Shown here: in pieces, positions 50,285 through 58,865 of the stretch
Numbering within the stretch: the first letter of the stretch is position 1
How the letters are laid out: every line of letters begins with the position of its first letter
From: an uncultured Granulosicoccus sp.
GTDB lineage: Bacteria; Pseudomonadota; Gammaproteobacteria; Granulosicoccales; Granulosicoccaceae
Length of the DNA: 64,000 nt
Reading direction: 5' to 3'
NCBI GenBank assembly: GCA_947499955.1
Contig: CANMQI010000025.1
Span: 1-64,000 of the forward strand
The notes under the pieces: generated by a model
Told to the model about the DNA's origin: nothing
The model's database searches: none
Seen by the model: only the letters and a program-made list of their open reading frames with translations
Position numbers and translations under genes: made by a program

Positions 50285-52170
50285 CAGGCAGAAGCCGCCT
50301 GATTCAATGTATTGCGTACGGATTTCAGCAGTGTTTCGCCGGAGAAAGGTTTCTGCAAGTGCGGGTACTGCTGTCGCAGTTTCTCTGCACGACTGGTGCT
50401 GCCGGTGACGAACAGTGCTGGAATATCCTTGCCCAATGCACTGATTCTATCGTAGGTTTCATATCCGTTCATTCGCGGCATTATCACGTCGAACAAGCAT
50501 AGGTCAATCCTGCCCTGGTAGGTGCTCGCGATATTGATCGCGTGCTGCCCGTCGTTGGCTATGAGTACCTGATAGCCAGAGGCCGTCAGAAAGGTGCGAG
50601 CAAGATCTCTCAGTGCAACTTCATCTTCTGTCAGAAGAATGGTTTCTCCACTACCTTTCATGATCGGGCCTTCCTCGGGAAGCTCTGTCACGAGTAACTC
50701 CGTTGATACGGGAAAGTCGATATGCACACGGGTACCTTCGCCGGGACTGGTATCGATGTTCACCTGTGCTGCGTGTTTCTTCACGATTCCGTAAACCGTT
50801 GTCAGGCCCAGACCGGTGCCTTCTCCGACGGGTTTGGTTGTATAGAAGGGCTCAAAGGCGCGCCGTAGCGTGGACTTGTCCATGCCGCAGCCGGTATCGG
50901 ACACTGTCATGCGGGTGCGGCTGTTGCTCGGATCATGATTTTCCGTATTGCCTCCCTTGTTCAGCAGGTTCGTGCTGATAGTGATGATGCCGCCTTCGGC
51001 CATTGCATCCCGAGCGTTGATGACCAGGTTGAACAACACCTGCTCGACCATTCTCTTGTCAGCCTGAATGGGCGCTATCGTCAGATCCAGATCATGCCGC
51101 AGTGTGGTATTGGGACCGAGCAACCGGGACAACATGGGGCTCACTGACATGATCACTTCATTCAGGTCAAGCACGGTGTATTCGGTTTTCTGTCCTCGGC
51201 TGAACGTCAGCAACTGATTGACCAACTCTCCGGCCGCTTCTGCGGCCTCTTCAACACGTTTCAATGACTGCTTCAGTGCACGTGGATCGGCCGATTGCGT
51301 GCCTGCCAGCTCGACATAACCGAGTATGACCTGCAGATGGTTGTTGAAATCGTGGGCGATACCGGATGAGAGTTGGCCCAGTGCTTCCAGGCGTTCAGAG
51401 GTCTGGATTCCCAGTTCCAGCTTTTTCTCACTGGCATAGCGGATTCTCATGCACGCGTAGCCCAAGGCAATGATGCTCAGATTGGACAGATTGCCGTGTA
51501 CCGGAGAGGCCTGATTTCTGTCGAACGCCATGACGTCTGGAGACAACAAGGTCAGGACACTGTCAGCCAGCAACAGCACGAAACCGGAAACCACCGGCAG
51601 GCGGGTGTGATTGCTGGCGCCGCATGACTTCACAGTGACGCTGCCGATCATTATCACCGCATAGGCCTGCAGCCACCAAGCCCCTGAGGTATCGGCAAAC
51701 TGTGTTGTCGGGTCAGTCGTGCGCTGCAGATACCAGTTCAGCAGGCTGGCAAGGCAGACCAGTAGCAGAGCACCGCCTGCCAGCAACAGGAAGCGTCGTT
51801 GTGGCTGAGCGGTGGTGAACAGTACCCCGAGAAAGGCGGCGGCCAGAAACAGACGCGATACCGTCAGCAGCACGAATTCAAGCGGTGGCCAGAGAATCTG
51901 AAAACCGGACGTCGAGTCGGGGTTGTCGATCAGATACGCATTGATCGAAAACAGCAGTATCTCTATCAGCAGGCAGAAAACGAAGCTGCCAGGCAAGGCA
52001 AGCTGAGAACGCACGACATGACTTCTGCGCTGACTGAGAACTTCATGCAGACACAGCGCACCCCAGAGTATGGTGCCGATGAAGAAGGGGAGCAGGGCGC
52101 TGTTCAGATTTCCGGGTTCGCAACAAGCCTTCCCCAATACGCTGACGGTGAAATCGACCGGGTCTACCAT
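50284..52170 (-). CDS. Hybrid sensor histidine kinase with 7-helix membrane domain
   Basis: The 628-residue membrane kinase has about seven TM helices in the first 245 residues (no classical periplasmic sensor domain). HisKA follows with GIAHDFNNHLQ (phospho-His273), then HATPase N-box NLVINARDAM, G1 DTGCGMD, F-box FEPFYTTK and G2 GEGTGLGLTTV, and a C-terminal receiver with Asp561 (LFDVIMP), Thr and LQKPFS lysine. The HDFNN motif is typical of the NtrB-like HPK4 group. Start ATG 52170 is chosen; TTG 52215 is possible. There is no separate HTH response regulator in the operon, so the downstream output is unknown. Confidence 0.93.
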   Translation of the reverse strand: MVDPVDFTVSVLGKACCEPGNLNSALLPFFIGTILWGALCLHEVLSQRRSHVVRSQLALPGSFVFCLLIEILLFSINAYLIDNPDSTSGFQILWPPLEFVLLTVSRLFLAAAFLGVLFTTAQPQRRFLLLAGGALLLVCLASLLNWYLQRTTDPTTQFADTSGAWWLQAYAVIMIGSVTVKSCGASNHTRLPVVSGFVLLLADSVLTLLSPDVMAFDRNQASPVHGNLSNLSIIALGYACMRIRYASEKKLELGIQTSERLEALGQLSSGIAHDFNNHLQVILGYVELAGTQSADPRALKQSLKRVEEAAEAAGELVNQLLTFSRGQKTEYTVLDLNEVIMSVSPMLSRLLGPNTTLRHDLDLTIAPIQADKRMVEQVLFNLVINARDAMAEGGIITISTNLLNKGGNTENHDPSNSRTRMTVSDTGCGMDKSTLRRAFEPFYTTKPVGEGTGLGLTTVYGIVKKHAAQVNIDTSPGEGTRVHIDFPVSTELLVTELPEEGPIMKGSGETILLTEDEVALRDLARTFLTASGYQVLIANDGQHAINIASTYQGRIDLCLFDVIMPRMNGYETYDRISALGKDIPALFVTGSTSRAEKLRQQYPHLQKPFSGETLLKSVRNTLNQAASA

Positions 52171-52328
52171 CTGGTTCTCATCCGTGAAATGTCTGGAATC
52201 TGACCGGGAAATCAATTCAGTTGTCGTGAGTGAACGTGATCTGTAGAGTCAGACAGAGCGCCCATGGAACGCCATTCCAGCCTTGTCCGTCGTAACTGGT
52301 GTCCATGTCGACTCGATTCTAGCAGTAG

Positions 52329-53438
52329 ATGTCTCATTGGGTGATGACTGACGCTGTTGCTCTGCACTATGATGCTTTCATTGACGATGAAATGAAACCT
52401 GTCAGACCACTCGACTCCGGATCCCCTGTTCTCATGACTGACTTGCCAGCCCGCATCCAGATAACCGAAGAAGGCCCGAGAGAGGGTTTTCAGATCGAGC
52501 CGGGGCTCATCAGCACGGCTGACAAGGTCCGTCTCATTAAGGCTCTGGCGAATACGGGTGTCGCAACGATTCAGGTGTGCTCCTTTGTCTCGCCGGCGCG
52601 CGTACCCGGTTGGGCAGATGCCGACGCTGTTGTCAGTACGTTGGCACCAACAGTGGGCACTCGCTATACCGCACTGTGGTTCAATGCAAAGGGTATCGAA
52701 CGAGCGGTGGTTCATCGCGACAAGCTTGCATTGGTCGGTACCATTCACACCGTCGCCTCCGAGCCGTTCTGTCAGAGTAATCTGCGACGCAGTCTTGCCC
52801 AGAACCGAATCGCCATGCGTGAACAGTGTGCTGCGCATCAGGCCGCCGGTATCGGTGTCAGCAAGATCAGTGTCATGGCCGCCTTCGGTTGCAATTTTGC
52901 GGGTGACTTGAGCGTGGACGATGCCCTGAATGCCGTGGAAGATGGCATGCAGATCGCCGCAGACAGTGGTGCGTCAATCAGCGAAATTGCCTTGGCCGAC
53001 ACCATGGGCTGGGCCAACCCGGGACAGGTTCGGCGGGTGGTGAGTGAGGTGCGATCACGCTGGCCGACACCGGCCATTCGTCTGCACCTTCACGATACCC
53101 GTGGGCTGGGAATTGCCAACGCCTATGCCGGTCTGTGTTGTGGTGTCAGTCGCTTTGACACGACAGTGGGTGGTCTGGGGGGCTGCCCCTTTGCGGTGCG
53201 TGACCTGCCGGCAGGCAGGGACGGCGGGCATGCCATGCCGCCGGGTAATATCGCAAGCGAGGAACTGGTGCTGCTGGCCGAAGAGTCGGGTGTCGAGACC
53301 GGGATTGACCTGGAAGCCCTGATCGATGCGGGTCATCTGGCCGAATCCATCATCGGGCATACCCTGCCCAGTGCCGTCCTGCGGGGTGGGAGCCTGTCGC
53401 GTTTCAGGCAGCCGACAAGTCAACAGGCAGTATCATGA
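52329..53438 (+). CDS. Hydroxymethylglutaryl-CoA lyase-like DRE-TIM enzyme
   Basis: A metal-dependent acyl-CoA lyase, ~334-369 residues. HMG-CoA lyase features are CSFVSPARVPGWADAD, LADTMGWANPGQV, RLHLHDTRGLG (metal His-x-His) and the flexible loop VGGLGGCPFA with the catalytic Cys. The first active-site loop reads GPREGFQ instead of GPRDGLQ, so a metal-ligand Asp is replaced by Glu, as in a side branch of the family; the true substrate may be another 3-hydroxy-3-methyl-acyl-CoA. ATG 52329 is the longest start; ATG 52434 gives the family-like N-terminus. Coupled to the CoA-transferase by an ATGA overlap. Confidence 0.88.
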   Translation: MSHWVMTDAVALHYDAFIDDEMKPVRPLDSGSPVLMTDLPARIQITEEGPREGFQIEPGLISTADKVRLIKALANTGVATIQVCSFVSPARVPGWADADAVVSTLAPTVGTRYTALWFNAKGIERAVVHRDKLALVGTIHTVASEPFCQSNLRRSLAQNRIAMREQCAAHQAAGIGVSKISVMAAFGCNFAGDLSVDDALNAVEDGMQIAADSGASISEIALADTMGWANPGQVRRVVSEVRSRWPTPAIRLHLHDTRGLGIANAYAGLCCGVSRFDTTVGGLGGCPFAVRDLPAGRDGGHAMPPGNIASEELVLLAEESGVETGIDLEALIDAGHLAESIIGHTLPSAVLRGGSLSRFRQPTSQQAVS

Positions 53439-54700
53439 TTCAGGCAACGACAGTTCAATGCAAGTCGGGTGATTCCATGGATGACGATTCTTCGCAGCTG
53501 ACAGCGCCCCTGGCAGGACTGATCGTACTGGAATTCAGTCATACGATCATGGGTCCCTGTGCCGGTTTGCTGTTTGCCGATCTGGGAGCCAGGGTCATCA
53601 AGATAGAGCCGGTACCCGATGGCGATCGGACACGACACCTGCCCGGGTTTGCATCCGGATTCTTTGCCACCTTCAACCGCAACAAGCGCAGCCTGGCCGT
53701 TGACCTGAAAACCCCTGAAGGTCAGGCAGCCGTGCATGGTCTGGTGGCTCAGGCGGATATCGTACTGGACAACTATGGCCCCGGCACCATGGAAAGGCTG
53801 GGCTGTGGATGGCAGGAGCTTGCCGCCATCAACCCGGCGCTGATCTACCTGTCGCTCAAGGGTTTCCTGCAAGGCCCCTGGCAGGAGCGACCGGCACTGG
53901 ATGAAGTCGTACAGTTCCAGAGCGGTCTTGCCTACATGACCGGTCCGCCCGGGCAGCCTCTGCGAGCCGGTGCATCCATCGTCGATATCCTGGGTGCGGT
54001 GTTTGGCGTCACCGGTGTGCTTGCGGCGTTGCGTGAACGGGATGTGTCGGGGCGCGGGCAGCGTGTGGGTAGTTCCCTGTTCGAATCAGCAGCCTTCCTG
54101 ATGGCTTCGCACATTGCCGGTGGTGCGGCAGCCGGGGCAACCGTGCCACCGATGACGGCTCGCAAGGGGGCCTGGGGTGTCTACGATGTCTTTCATGCTC
54201 AGGAGGGTGAACCTCTGTTCATCGGGGTAACCAGCGACCCTCAATGGCAGCGTTTCTGTGAGCAGTTCTCGCTGGATGAACTGGCCAGGGATGAGCGACT
54301 CACCACCAATCCGCAGCGCACCCGTTCGCGAGAGTGGTTATTGCCCATTCTGGTCCGTCATCTGGCCGCCTATACCCATGAAGAGCTGATTGCCGGATGC
54401 CAGGCGGCGCAAGTCTCCTGGGCACCCGTGGGCAGGCCTGAAGATCTGGTCACCAACGAACAATTGCTGGCGCCGGGAGGCTTGTTGTCCGTGGCCTTGA
54501 GCAGCGCTCGTGAGTCCGCCGCTGAACATGCCTTGCTGCCCGCCTTGCCGCTTGAATTCGGGGATGAACGACGGCGTCCCGGTCTGTATTCGCAGCCACC
54601 TGAGCTGGGTCAGCACAGCGTTCAGATACTGAGCGAGTCGGGCATGAGTGATGCCGCCATTGAGGCTCTGATCGAGTCCGGACGGGTCATCGCTGGCTGA
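53435..54700 (+). CDS. CaiB/BaiF-family (class III) CoA-transferase
   Basis: A 421-residue class III CoA-transferase. Motifs are VLEFSHTIMGPCAGLLFADLGARVIKIE split over ~25-55, FATFNRNKRSLAVDLKTPEG, DIVLDNYGPGTMERLG and LAYMTGPPGQPLRAGASIVD, where the Asp in SIVD is at the position of the catalytic Asp of formyl-CoA transferase. It would activate an organic acid by moving CoA from another thioester, giving substrate for the HMGL-like enzyme, or release its product. ATG 53435 overlaps the previous stop; ATG 53477 is also possible. The acid is unknown. Confidence 0.9.
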   Translation: MIQATTVQCKSGDSMDDDSSQLTAPLAGLIVLEFSHTIMGPCAGLLFADLGARVIKIEPVPDGDRTRHLPGFASGFFATFNRNKRSLAVDLKTPEGQAAVHGLVAQADIVLDNYGPGTMERLGCGWQELAAINPALIYLSLKGFLQGPWQERPALDEVVQFQSGLAYMTGPPGQPLRAGASIVDILGAVFGVTGVLAALRERDVSGRGQRVGSSLFESAAFLMASHIAGGAAAGATVPPMTARKGAWGVYDVFHAQEGEPLFIGVTSDPQWQRFCEQFSLDELARDERLTTNPQRTRSREWLLPILVRHLAAYTHEELIAGCQAAQVSWAPVGRPEDLVTNEQLLAPGGLLSVALSSARESAAEHALLPALPLEFGDERRRPGLYSQPPELGQHSVQILSESGMSDAAIEALIESGRVIAG

Positions 54701-54722
54701 TGTGCCATCAAGCAGGAGTGAT

Positions 54723-54747
54723 GGCTGCGCATTCATCGCGCGCAGCC
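54723..54747. terminator. Hairpin between the CoA-transferase and HerA-like genes
   Basis: GGCTGCGC (54723-54730), loop ATTCATCGC, GCGCAGCC (54740-54747), in the 91-bp convergent gap. Perfect 8-bp stem, no U-tract. Confidence 0.45.
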
Positions 54748-54791
54748 CAGGTGACATGGCGCGCGTCGAATATCTGCGGCCTTGCTGGAGC

Positions 54792-57188
54792 TCAGTCGTG
54801 TGGGATCCACACCAGAACGACATCCTCGATACTGATGTCCGTTTTCTCCAGACCGATCGGAAAGGCATCGATCAGTGACGCCTTGTCGGCCCATTCGGCC
54901 TGGATCTCGTAGAGATCCTCATTCAGGGCATCTTCGAGCTCATCGCGATCTTCCAGTAGCTCGTTATAACGGTTTTCTGCGGTTTTCAGACGTTCCTCGG
55001 CCTTGGCGACCATGCGCCCCTTGCTCTGGCTGCGTCGCAGTCCGCCGGTGATGATGGAGCGCGTGCTGCGACGCCCACCGAGAAGGCCGCCGAGCAGCCC
55101 ACCGGCAATGTCGAGTATCTGCGTACTGCGCTGATCCTGTTTGCGACTGGCGGCATCGAATTGCAGTTCGCGTAATTTGTCTTCGGACTTCTGAATGGCG
55201 CCATTGACCCGATCGATCTTGCGCGCCAGTACTTCACGCAAGCGGTTGGCATCCTTGTCTGTCATTTCATCGGCAATGCTGCGACAACGATCCTCGAAGG
55301 CCTCGCGACTCTCCCCGACCCGTGAAAAAGCCTTCAGTGCCGGGTTGTGGAACAGCTCGATTTCCTCATTCCGGTACAGATGATCCTTGACGGCGCTTTG
55401 CACCGACTTGAAGTAAGTCTTGTTCTGGATCTTGGCATCTGGCAACAGATAGATGGCCTGCTCGGGAGGGTCGCGACGCAAGTCCCTGTCGTCATAGTCG
55501 ACGAGTAGCGCCTCGTCGCCCTCGACCTTGCCTTCCAATGGGGTGAATATGGCCTCCCATTGCGTTTCATGGCGTAACTTCGAGCGGGTGTCGTCGAACA
55601 GCATCCGCACGCGCACGGCAATACCGGCCTGCAGACGTTTGCCTGTGGCGCTGGCACCGAGGGTGTCGGCATAGGGTACGGAGGGGTCAAGGTATCGTAC
55701 CTGCACCGTGTCTGCGATGCGCGGCGCAACCGCGCTTTCATTATCGGCCAGCGCCGGCGGTGTGGATGAGGTATCGGCACTGTCGTTCTGTGAGCCGGAC
55801 TCAGTCATCATTGCCTGGCGCTGAGTATCACTGGTCAACTGGCTGATCTGGTCACGAGTCAAGGGACCTGCCAGATAGGACATGGCCCAGCGTGTACTGA
55901 ACCGTCGGGGGCGGCTGGCCCGCGTGGAGTGCAGTACGAATTCACGCTTGTCCAGCTGCGAGATGATGTCGCCGATTGCCTGCGTGTCCACAGCACCATC
56001 GGAGGAGGTCATGCCATCCAGCAGACGCTGCTTGTCCCGGTCGGTCTGCAATCGACCGATCATCCAGGTACCGGCATTGGAGATGGCCTTGTAATCGATA
56101 TCCACCGGGTTCTGGGTGGAAAGCACAAGGCCGACCCCAAAGGCGCGGGCTTGCTTGAGAATGGTGAGAATGGGTTTCTTGGACGGGGGGGCCCCCACGG
56201 GTGGAACGTAGCCGAAGACCTCATCCATGTAGATCAGGGCACGCAGATCACTGGTGCCGGGCTGCGCCCGCATCCAGGTCACCATCTTCGACAGCAACAA
56301 GGTGACGACGAACTGGCGCTCTTCTTCTGACAGATGCGATAGACAGACAATGGCCGCTCGAGGCTTGCCTGAATCGGTATACAGCAGACGCTGAATTTCC
56401 AGTTCCGGGCCTTCGCTCCAGCTGGCAAAGGCCGGCGAGGCAGCAAGGCCGTTGAGTCTCATGGCAAGCTTGACCCGATCTCCCGGCGGGAAGAAGGTGT
56501 CCAGATCAATGACACCGAGCTTGCGCATGGGGGGCTGCTGCACGAGTCCGATCAGCATTCCCAGATCCAGATCCTTCTGTTGTGACCAGTTCCAGTGAAT
56601 GATATTGGCCAGCAGGATGTGCTCGCGGCTGCTCAGCGGATCGCTGGCAATGCCTACCAGCCCCAACAGGGATGAGACGAATCCGTCTATTTCATCCTGC
56701 AGGGTTTCTGCATCCGTGCCTTCTGCCGGCGCCTGAAGAGAACCGATGACATTCAGTGGAATGCCTGCTGTCGAGCCGGGTGTGTAGATTGAAAACTCGG
56801 CCTTGTCGTGCAGGGCCCGAATGCGTTCAGGGGCTATACCGGCCTTGTGCAGACCTGACTTCCAGAGCTCTGCCTTTTCGTAAGCTGCGGTTGCAATATC
56901 GCCAGCGGCCTCGGATTCACTGATCCAGGGCATGAAGTCGGTTGGCAGCAGCTGCGGGAATCCCAGCATCAGATTGCCCATGTCGCCTTTGGGATCGATG
57001 ATCAGTGCAGGCGTTCCACCCTGCAGGGCTTCTTCGAGCAATACGATGCCCAGGCCTGTCTTGCCCGATCCGGTCATGCCCACGATGACACCGTGAGTCG
57101 TCAGGTCGGAGGCGTCGAGAAACAGAGGCTGATCATCTGCCTCGTTGGTACCGAGGTAGAAATGACCTGCAGGTGTCTCTATTGGCAT
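54792..57188 (-). CDS. HerA/DUF87-like ATP-binding protein with coiled-coil C-terminus
   Basis: The 798-residue protein has a VirB4/HerA-type ATPase core (~20-400): GVIVGMTGSGKTGLGIVL (Walker A) near 33-50, ALIIDPKGDMGNLMLGFP, ALIYMDEVFGYVPP (Walker B) and VLSTQNPVDIDYKAIS. A later part (~480-650) is variable, and ~640-770 is a strongly charged coiled coil with a short glycine-rich hydrophobic patch (AGGLLGGLLGGRR) at ~695-710. HerA-type ATPases pump or process DNA; bacterial versions are mostly uncharacterised, some acting in defence with NurA-like nucleases, which I do not see here. ATG 57188 is the start. Confidence 0.85.
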   Translation of the reverse strand: MPIETPAGHFYLGTNEADDQPLFLDASDLTTHGVIVGMTGSGKTGLGIVLLEEALQGGTPALIIDPKGDMGNLMLGFPQLLPTDFMPWISESEAAGDIATAAYEKAELWKSGLHKAGIAPERIRALHDKAEFSIYTPGSTAGIPLNVIGSLQAPAEGTDAETLQDEIDGFVSSLLGLVGIASDPLSSREHILLANIIHWNWSQQKDLDLGMLIGLVQQPPMRKLGVIDLDTFFPPGDRVKLAMRLNGLAASPAFASWSEGPELEIQRLLYTDSGKPRAAIVCLSHLSEEERQFVVTLLLSKMVTWMRAQPGTSDLRALIYMDEVFGYVPPVGAPPSKKPILTILKQARAFGVGLVLSTQNPVDIDYKAISNAGTWMIGRLQTDRDKQRLLDGMTSSDGAVDTQAIGDIISQLDKREFVLHSTRASRPRRFSTRWAMSYLAGPLTRDQISQLTSDTQRQAMMTESGSQNDSADTSSTPPALADNESAVAPRIADTVQVRYLDPSVPYADTLGASATGKRLQAGIAVRVRMLFDDTRSKLRHETQWEAIFTPLEGKVEGDEALLVDYDDRDLRRDPPEQAIYLLPDAKIQNKTYFKSVQSAVKDHLYRNEEIELFHNPALKAFSRVGESREAFEDRCRSIADEMTDKDANRLREVLARKIDRVNGAIQKSEDKLRELQFDAASRKQDQRSTQILDIAGGLLGGLLGGRRSTRSIITGGLRRSQSKGRMVAKAEERLKTAENRYNELLEDRDELEDALNEDLYEIQAEWADKASLIDAFPIGLEKTDISIEDVVLVWIPHD

Positions 57189-57252
57189 GCGGCTATATCC
57201 TTGAGAATGGAATCATCAAGGATAACTATAGCAATCGTTGGTGGAATGGGTG

Positions 57253-57275
57253 GCCGCGACACAAGCTGTCGCGGC
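57253..57275. terminator. 9-bp perfect hairpin upstream of the HerA-like gene
   Basis: GCCGCGACA (57253-57261), loop CAAGC, TGTCGCGGC (57267-57275). Between the small Trp-rich gene and the ATPase gene; no U-tract. Confidence 0.5.
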
Positions 57276-57357
57276 AAAGAGCGTCAGAACATGGCAGCGT
57301 GTCGATCGGGTGGCAGGCTGACGTCGGTATCAGTACCTTGCGCCGCTTGCCGTGGTG

Positions 57358-57729
57358 TCAGCCAGACAGACGATCCTGGTTGGCTCGTACGCGACGGTTG
57401 GACGGACGTGCGACTCGTCGACTGTTGCTGATCACGGCTTCGTTGAACGCCACATGCGGCGCTCGGCTCCAACTGGCACCCAGAGTGTCAAACCAGATAT
57501 GCATGGGGGATTGGCAGAGAGCGACCATGGTCTCGTTCCAGGCCTCGTGCTTCTCGGTCACCATGCGTTGTGTCTCTGCCATGGCCCGAGCGGGATCGAG
57601 TAACCACAACCAGGGCATGGCACTCAATCGAAGGTTGATGACATCAGGGGCACCCGCTGCGAGTCGCGTCCAGGGTTCCAGAACGGAGTGATAGACGGTA
57701 AAACAGGAATACGGGCTCGCTTTTGGCAT
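57358..57729 (-). CDS. Small uncharacterised protein, Trp- and Met-rich
   Basis: I do not recognise a family with confidence. From ATG 57729 (AGAGAAG a few nt upstream) it is 123 residues. Hydrophobic/aromatic segments SAMPWLWLLDPARA and LCQSPMHIWFDTLGA flank an amphipathic helix, AETQRMVTEKHEAWNETMVA; the end is Arg-rich. Third positions are GC-biased, which supports coding over the opposite-strand frame. The helix pattern is loosely like short PHA-granule proteins; that is only a hint. It precedes the HerA-like gene on the same strand by 169 nt. Confidence 0.6.
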   Translation of the reverse strand: MPKASPYSCFTVYHSVLEPWTRLAAGAPDVINLRLSAMPWLWLLDPARAMAETQRMVTEKHEAWNETMVALCQSPMHIWFDTLGASWSRAPHVAFNEAVISNSRRVARPSNRRVRANQDRLSG

Positions 57730-58146
57730 GCTTCTCTTCAATCTTGAATGGTGGGTGCGCCGGGATGGCGACAAACTGCAGAGTACAGTGAGGCAGAATG
57801 AAAACCTGCGCTTACCACTCGGTCGGCACATTGTTTCACCCGCTCAAGGTGTGAGCGCCTGAACTGGTCAGCCAGGCAGACATCTTCGAAATCATCATAG
57901 GTTATTTGTCACGGCGAGCGCCATGCCCGTTGCCCATGTGATGGATGTTTCGGCGTAAAATTACCTGAATGATGATTTATCAAACATGGTTACTACATAG
58001 ATTTCGCTGAAAAACAGAAATATGTTGCTGTATGGTCGAGTGCCAATCCGGTGCTAAGCTACCGTCGGGTAGCATGTTGATCGCATGACATCCTCGCCTC
58101 CGGCCCGGTATCCCTTGGCCGGCAATCACCATGTTCACAGGAAATC
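57730..58146. other. Upstream region of the GST gene
   Basis: A 417-bp non-coding stretch. An AT-rich block (57957-58020) probably carries a promoter and a small hairpin GCTACC-GTCG-GGTAGC (58058-58073) lies near the GST start. I see no gene. Confidence 0.5.
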
Positions 58147-58776
58147 ATGATCGAACTCTACACTTGGGGTACACCCAACGGCCGCAAGGTCTCCATTGCT
58201 CTGGAGGAGATGGGTCTGGACTACTCCGTCCACCCGATCAACATCGGCAAGGATGATCAGTTCGCGAAAGACTTTCTCGCAATCAGCCCGAACAACAAGA
58301 TTCCAGCCATCCGCGATGGCGAACACAGCGTGTTCGAATCGGGTGCGATTCTGATGTACCTGGCCAGAAAGTCCGGTCAGTTTCTGGCACCTGAAGGCTC
58401 TGCGGAGTACTGGCGAACGCTGGAATGGCTGATGTGGCAGATGGGTGGCTTCGGTCCGATGCTGGGGCAAGCGCATCATTTTCTGCGCTTCAATACCGGC
58501 GTATCAGAGTATGCGGAGCAACGCTACCACACCGAAGCGAAACGTCTCTACGGTGTACTTGACCGACAGCTGGAACGCACGCGCCATGTAGCGGGGGAAG
58601 AGCTCAGCATCGCGGATATGTCCATCTGGCCGTGGGCATCTCGCTTCGAATTTCAGCGAATCGACCTGAATGATTATTCACAGGTCAGGCGCTGGTATCT
58701 GGCGCTGGCTGAACGTCCCGGTTTTCAGCGGGGCTATGCTCAACCGCCCACCGATCAGGCAATTCCAATGCCTTGA
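58147..58776 (+). CDS. Glutathione S-transferase, YfcG-like
   Basis: The 209-residue GST has an N-terminal thioredoxin-like domain (LYTWGTPNGRKVSIALEEMG, glutathione-binding NNKIPAIRD and ESGAILMYLA) and a helical C-domain (MGGFGPMLGQAHHF, LSIADMSIWPW). YfcG-type enzymes reduce disulfides with glutathione rather than conjugate it. ATG 58147 is used with GGAAAT upstream. A second, longer member (YghU) is in this window. It faces the cytochrome genes and has its own promoter. Confidence 0.92.
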   Translation: MIELYTWGTPNGRKVSIALEEMGLDYSVHPINIGKDDQFAKDFLAISPNNKIPAIRDGEHSVFESGAILMYLARKSGQFLAPEGSAEYWRTLEWLMWQMGGFGPMLGQAHHFLRFNTGVSEYAEQRYHTEAKRLYGVLDRQLERTRHVAGEELSIADMSIWPWASRFEFQRIDLNDYSQVRRWYLALAERPGFQRGYAQPPTDQAIPMP

Positions 58777-58827
58777 GGCGCCTCATTGCCTCGTACCGTT
58801 TCTCAGTCCTTCGATGGCTGACATAAT

Positions 58828-58847
58828 CCGGGAGGCGAGTCTCCCGG
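58828..58847 (+). terminator. Possible hairpin between GST and cytochrome b561 genes
   Basis: CCGGGAG-GCGAGT-CTCCCGG (58828-58834 with 58841-58847). Convergent genes on both sides; no U-run. Confidence 0.45.
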
Positions 58848-58865
58848 TTGACTGCCGAATGATCA

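Noticed and set aside
52212..52838. 208-codon minus-strand frame upstream of the hybrid kinase
   Set aside because: It overlaps the HMGL-like coding region and lacks any domain; the kinase start lies inside 52170-52215.
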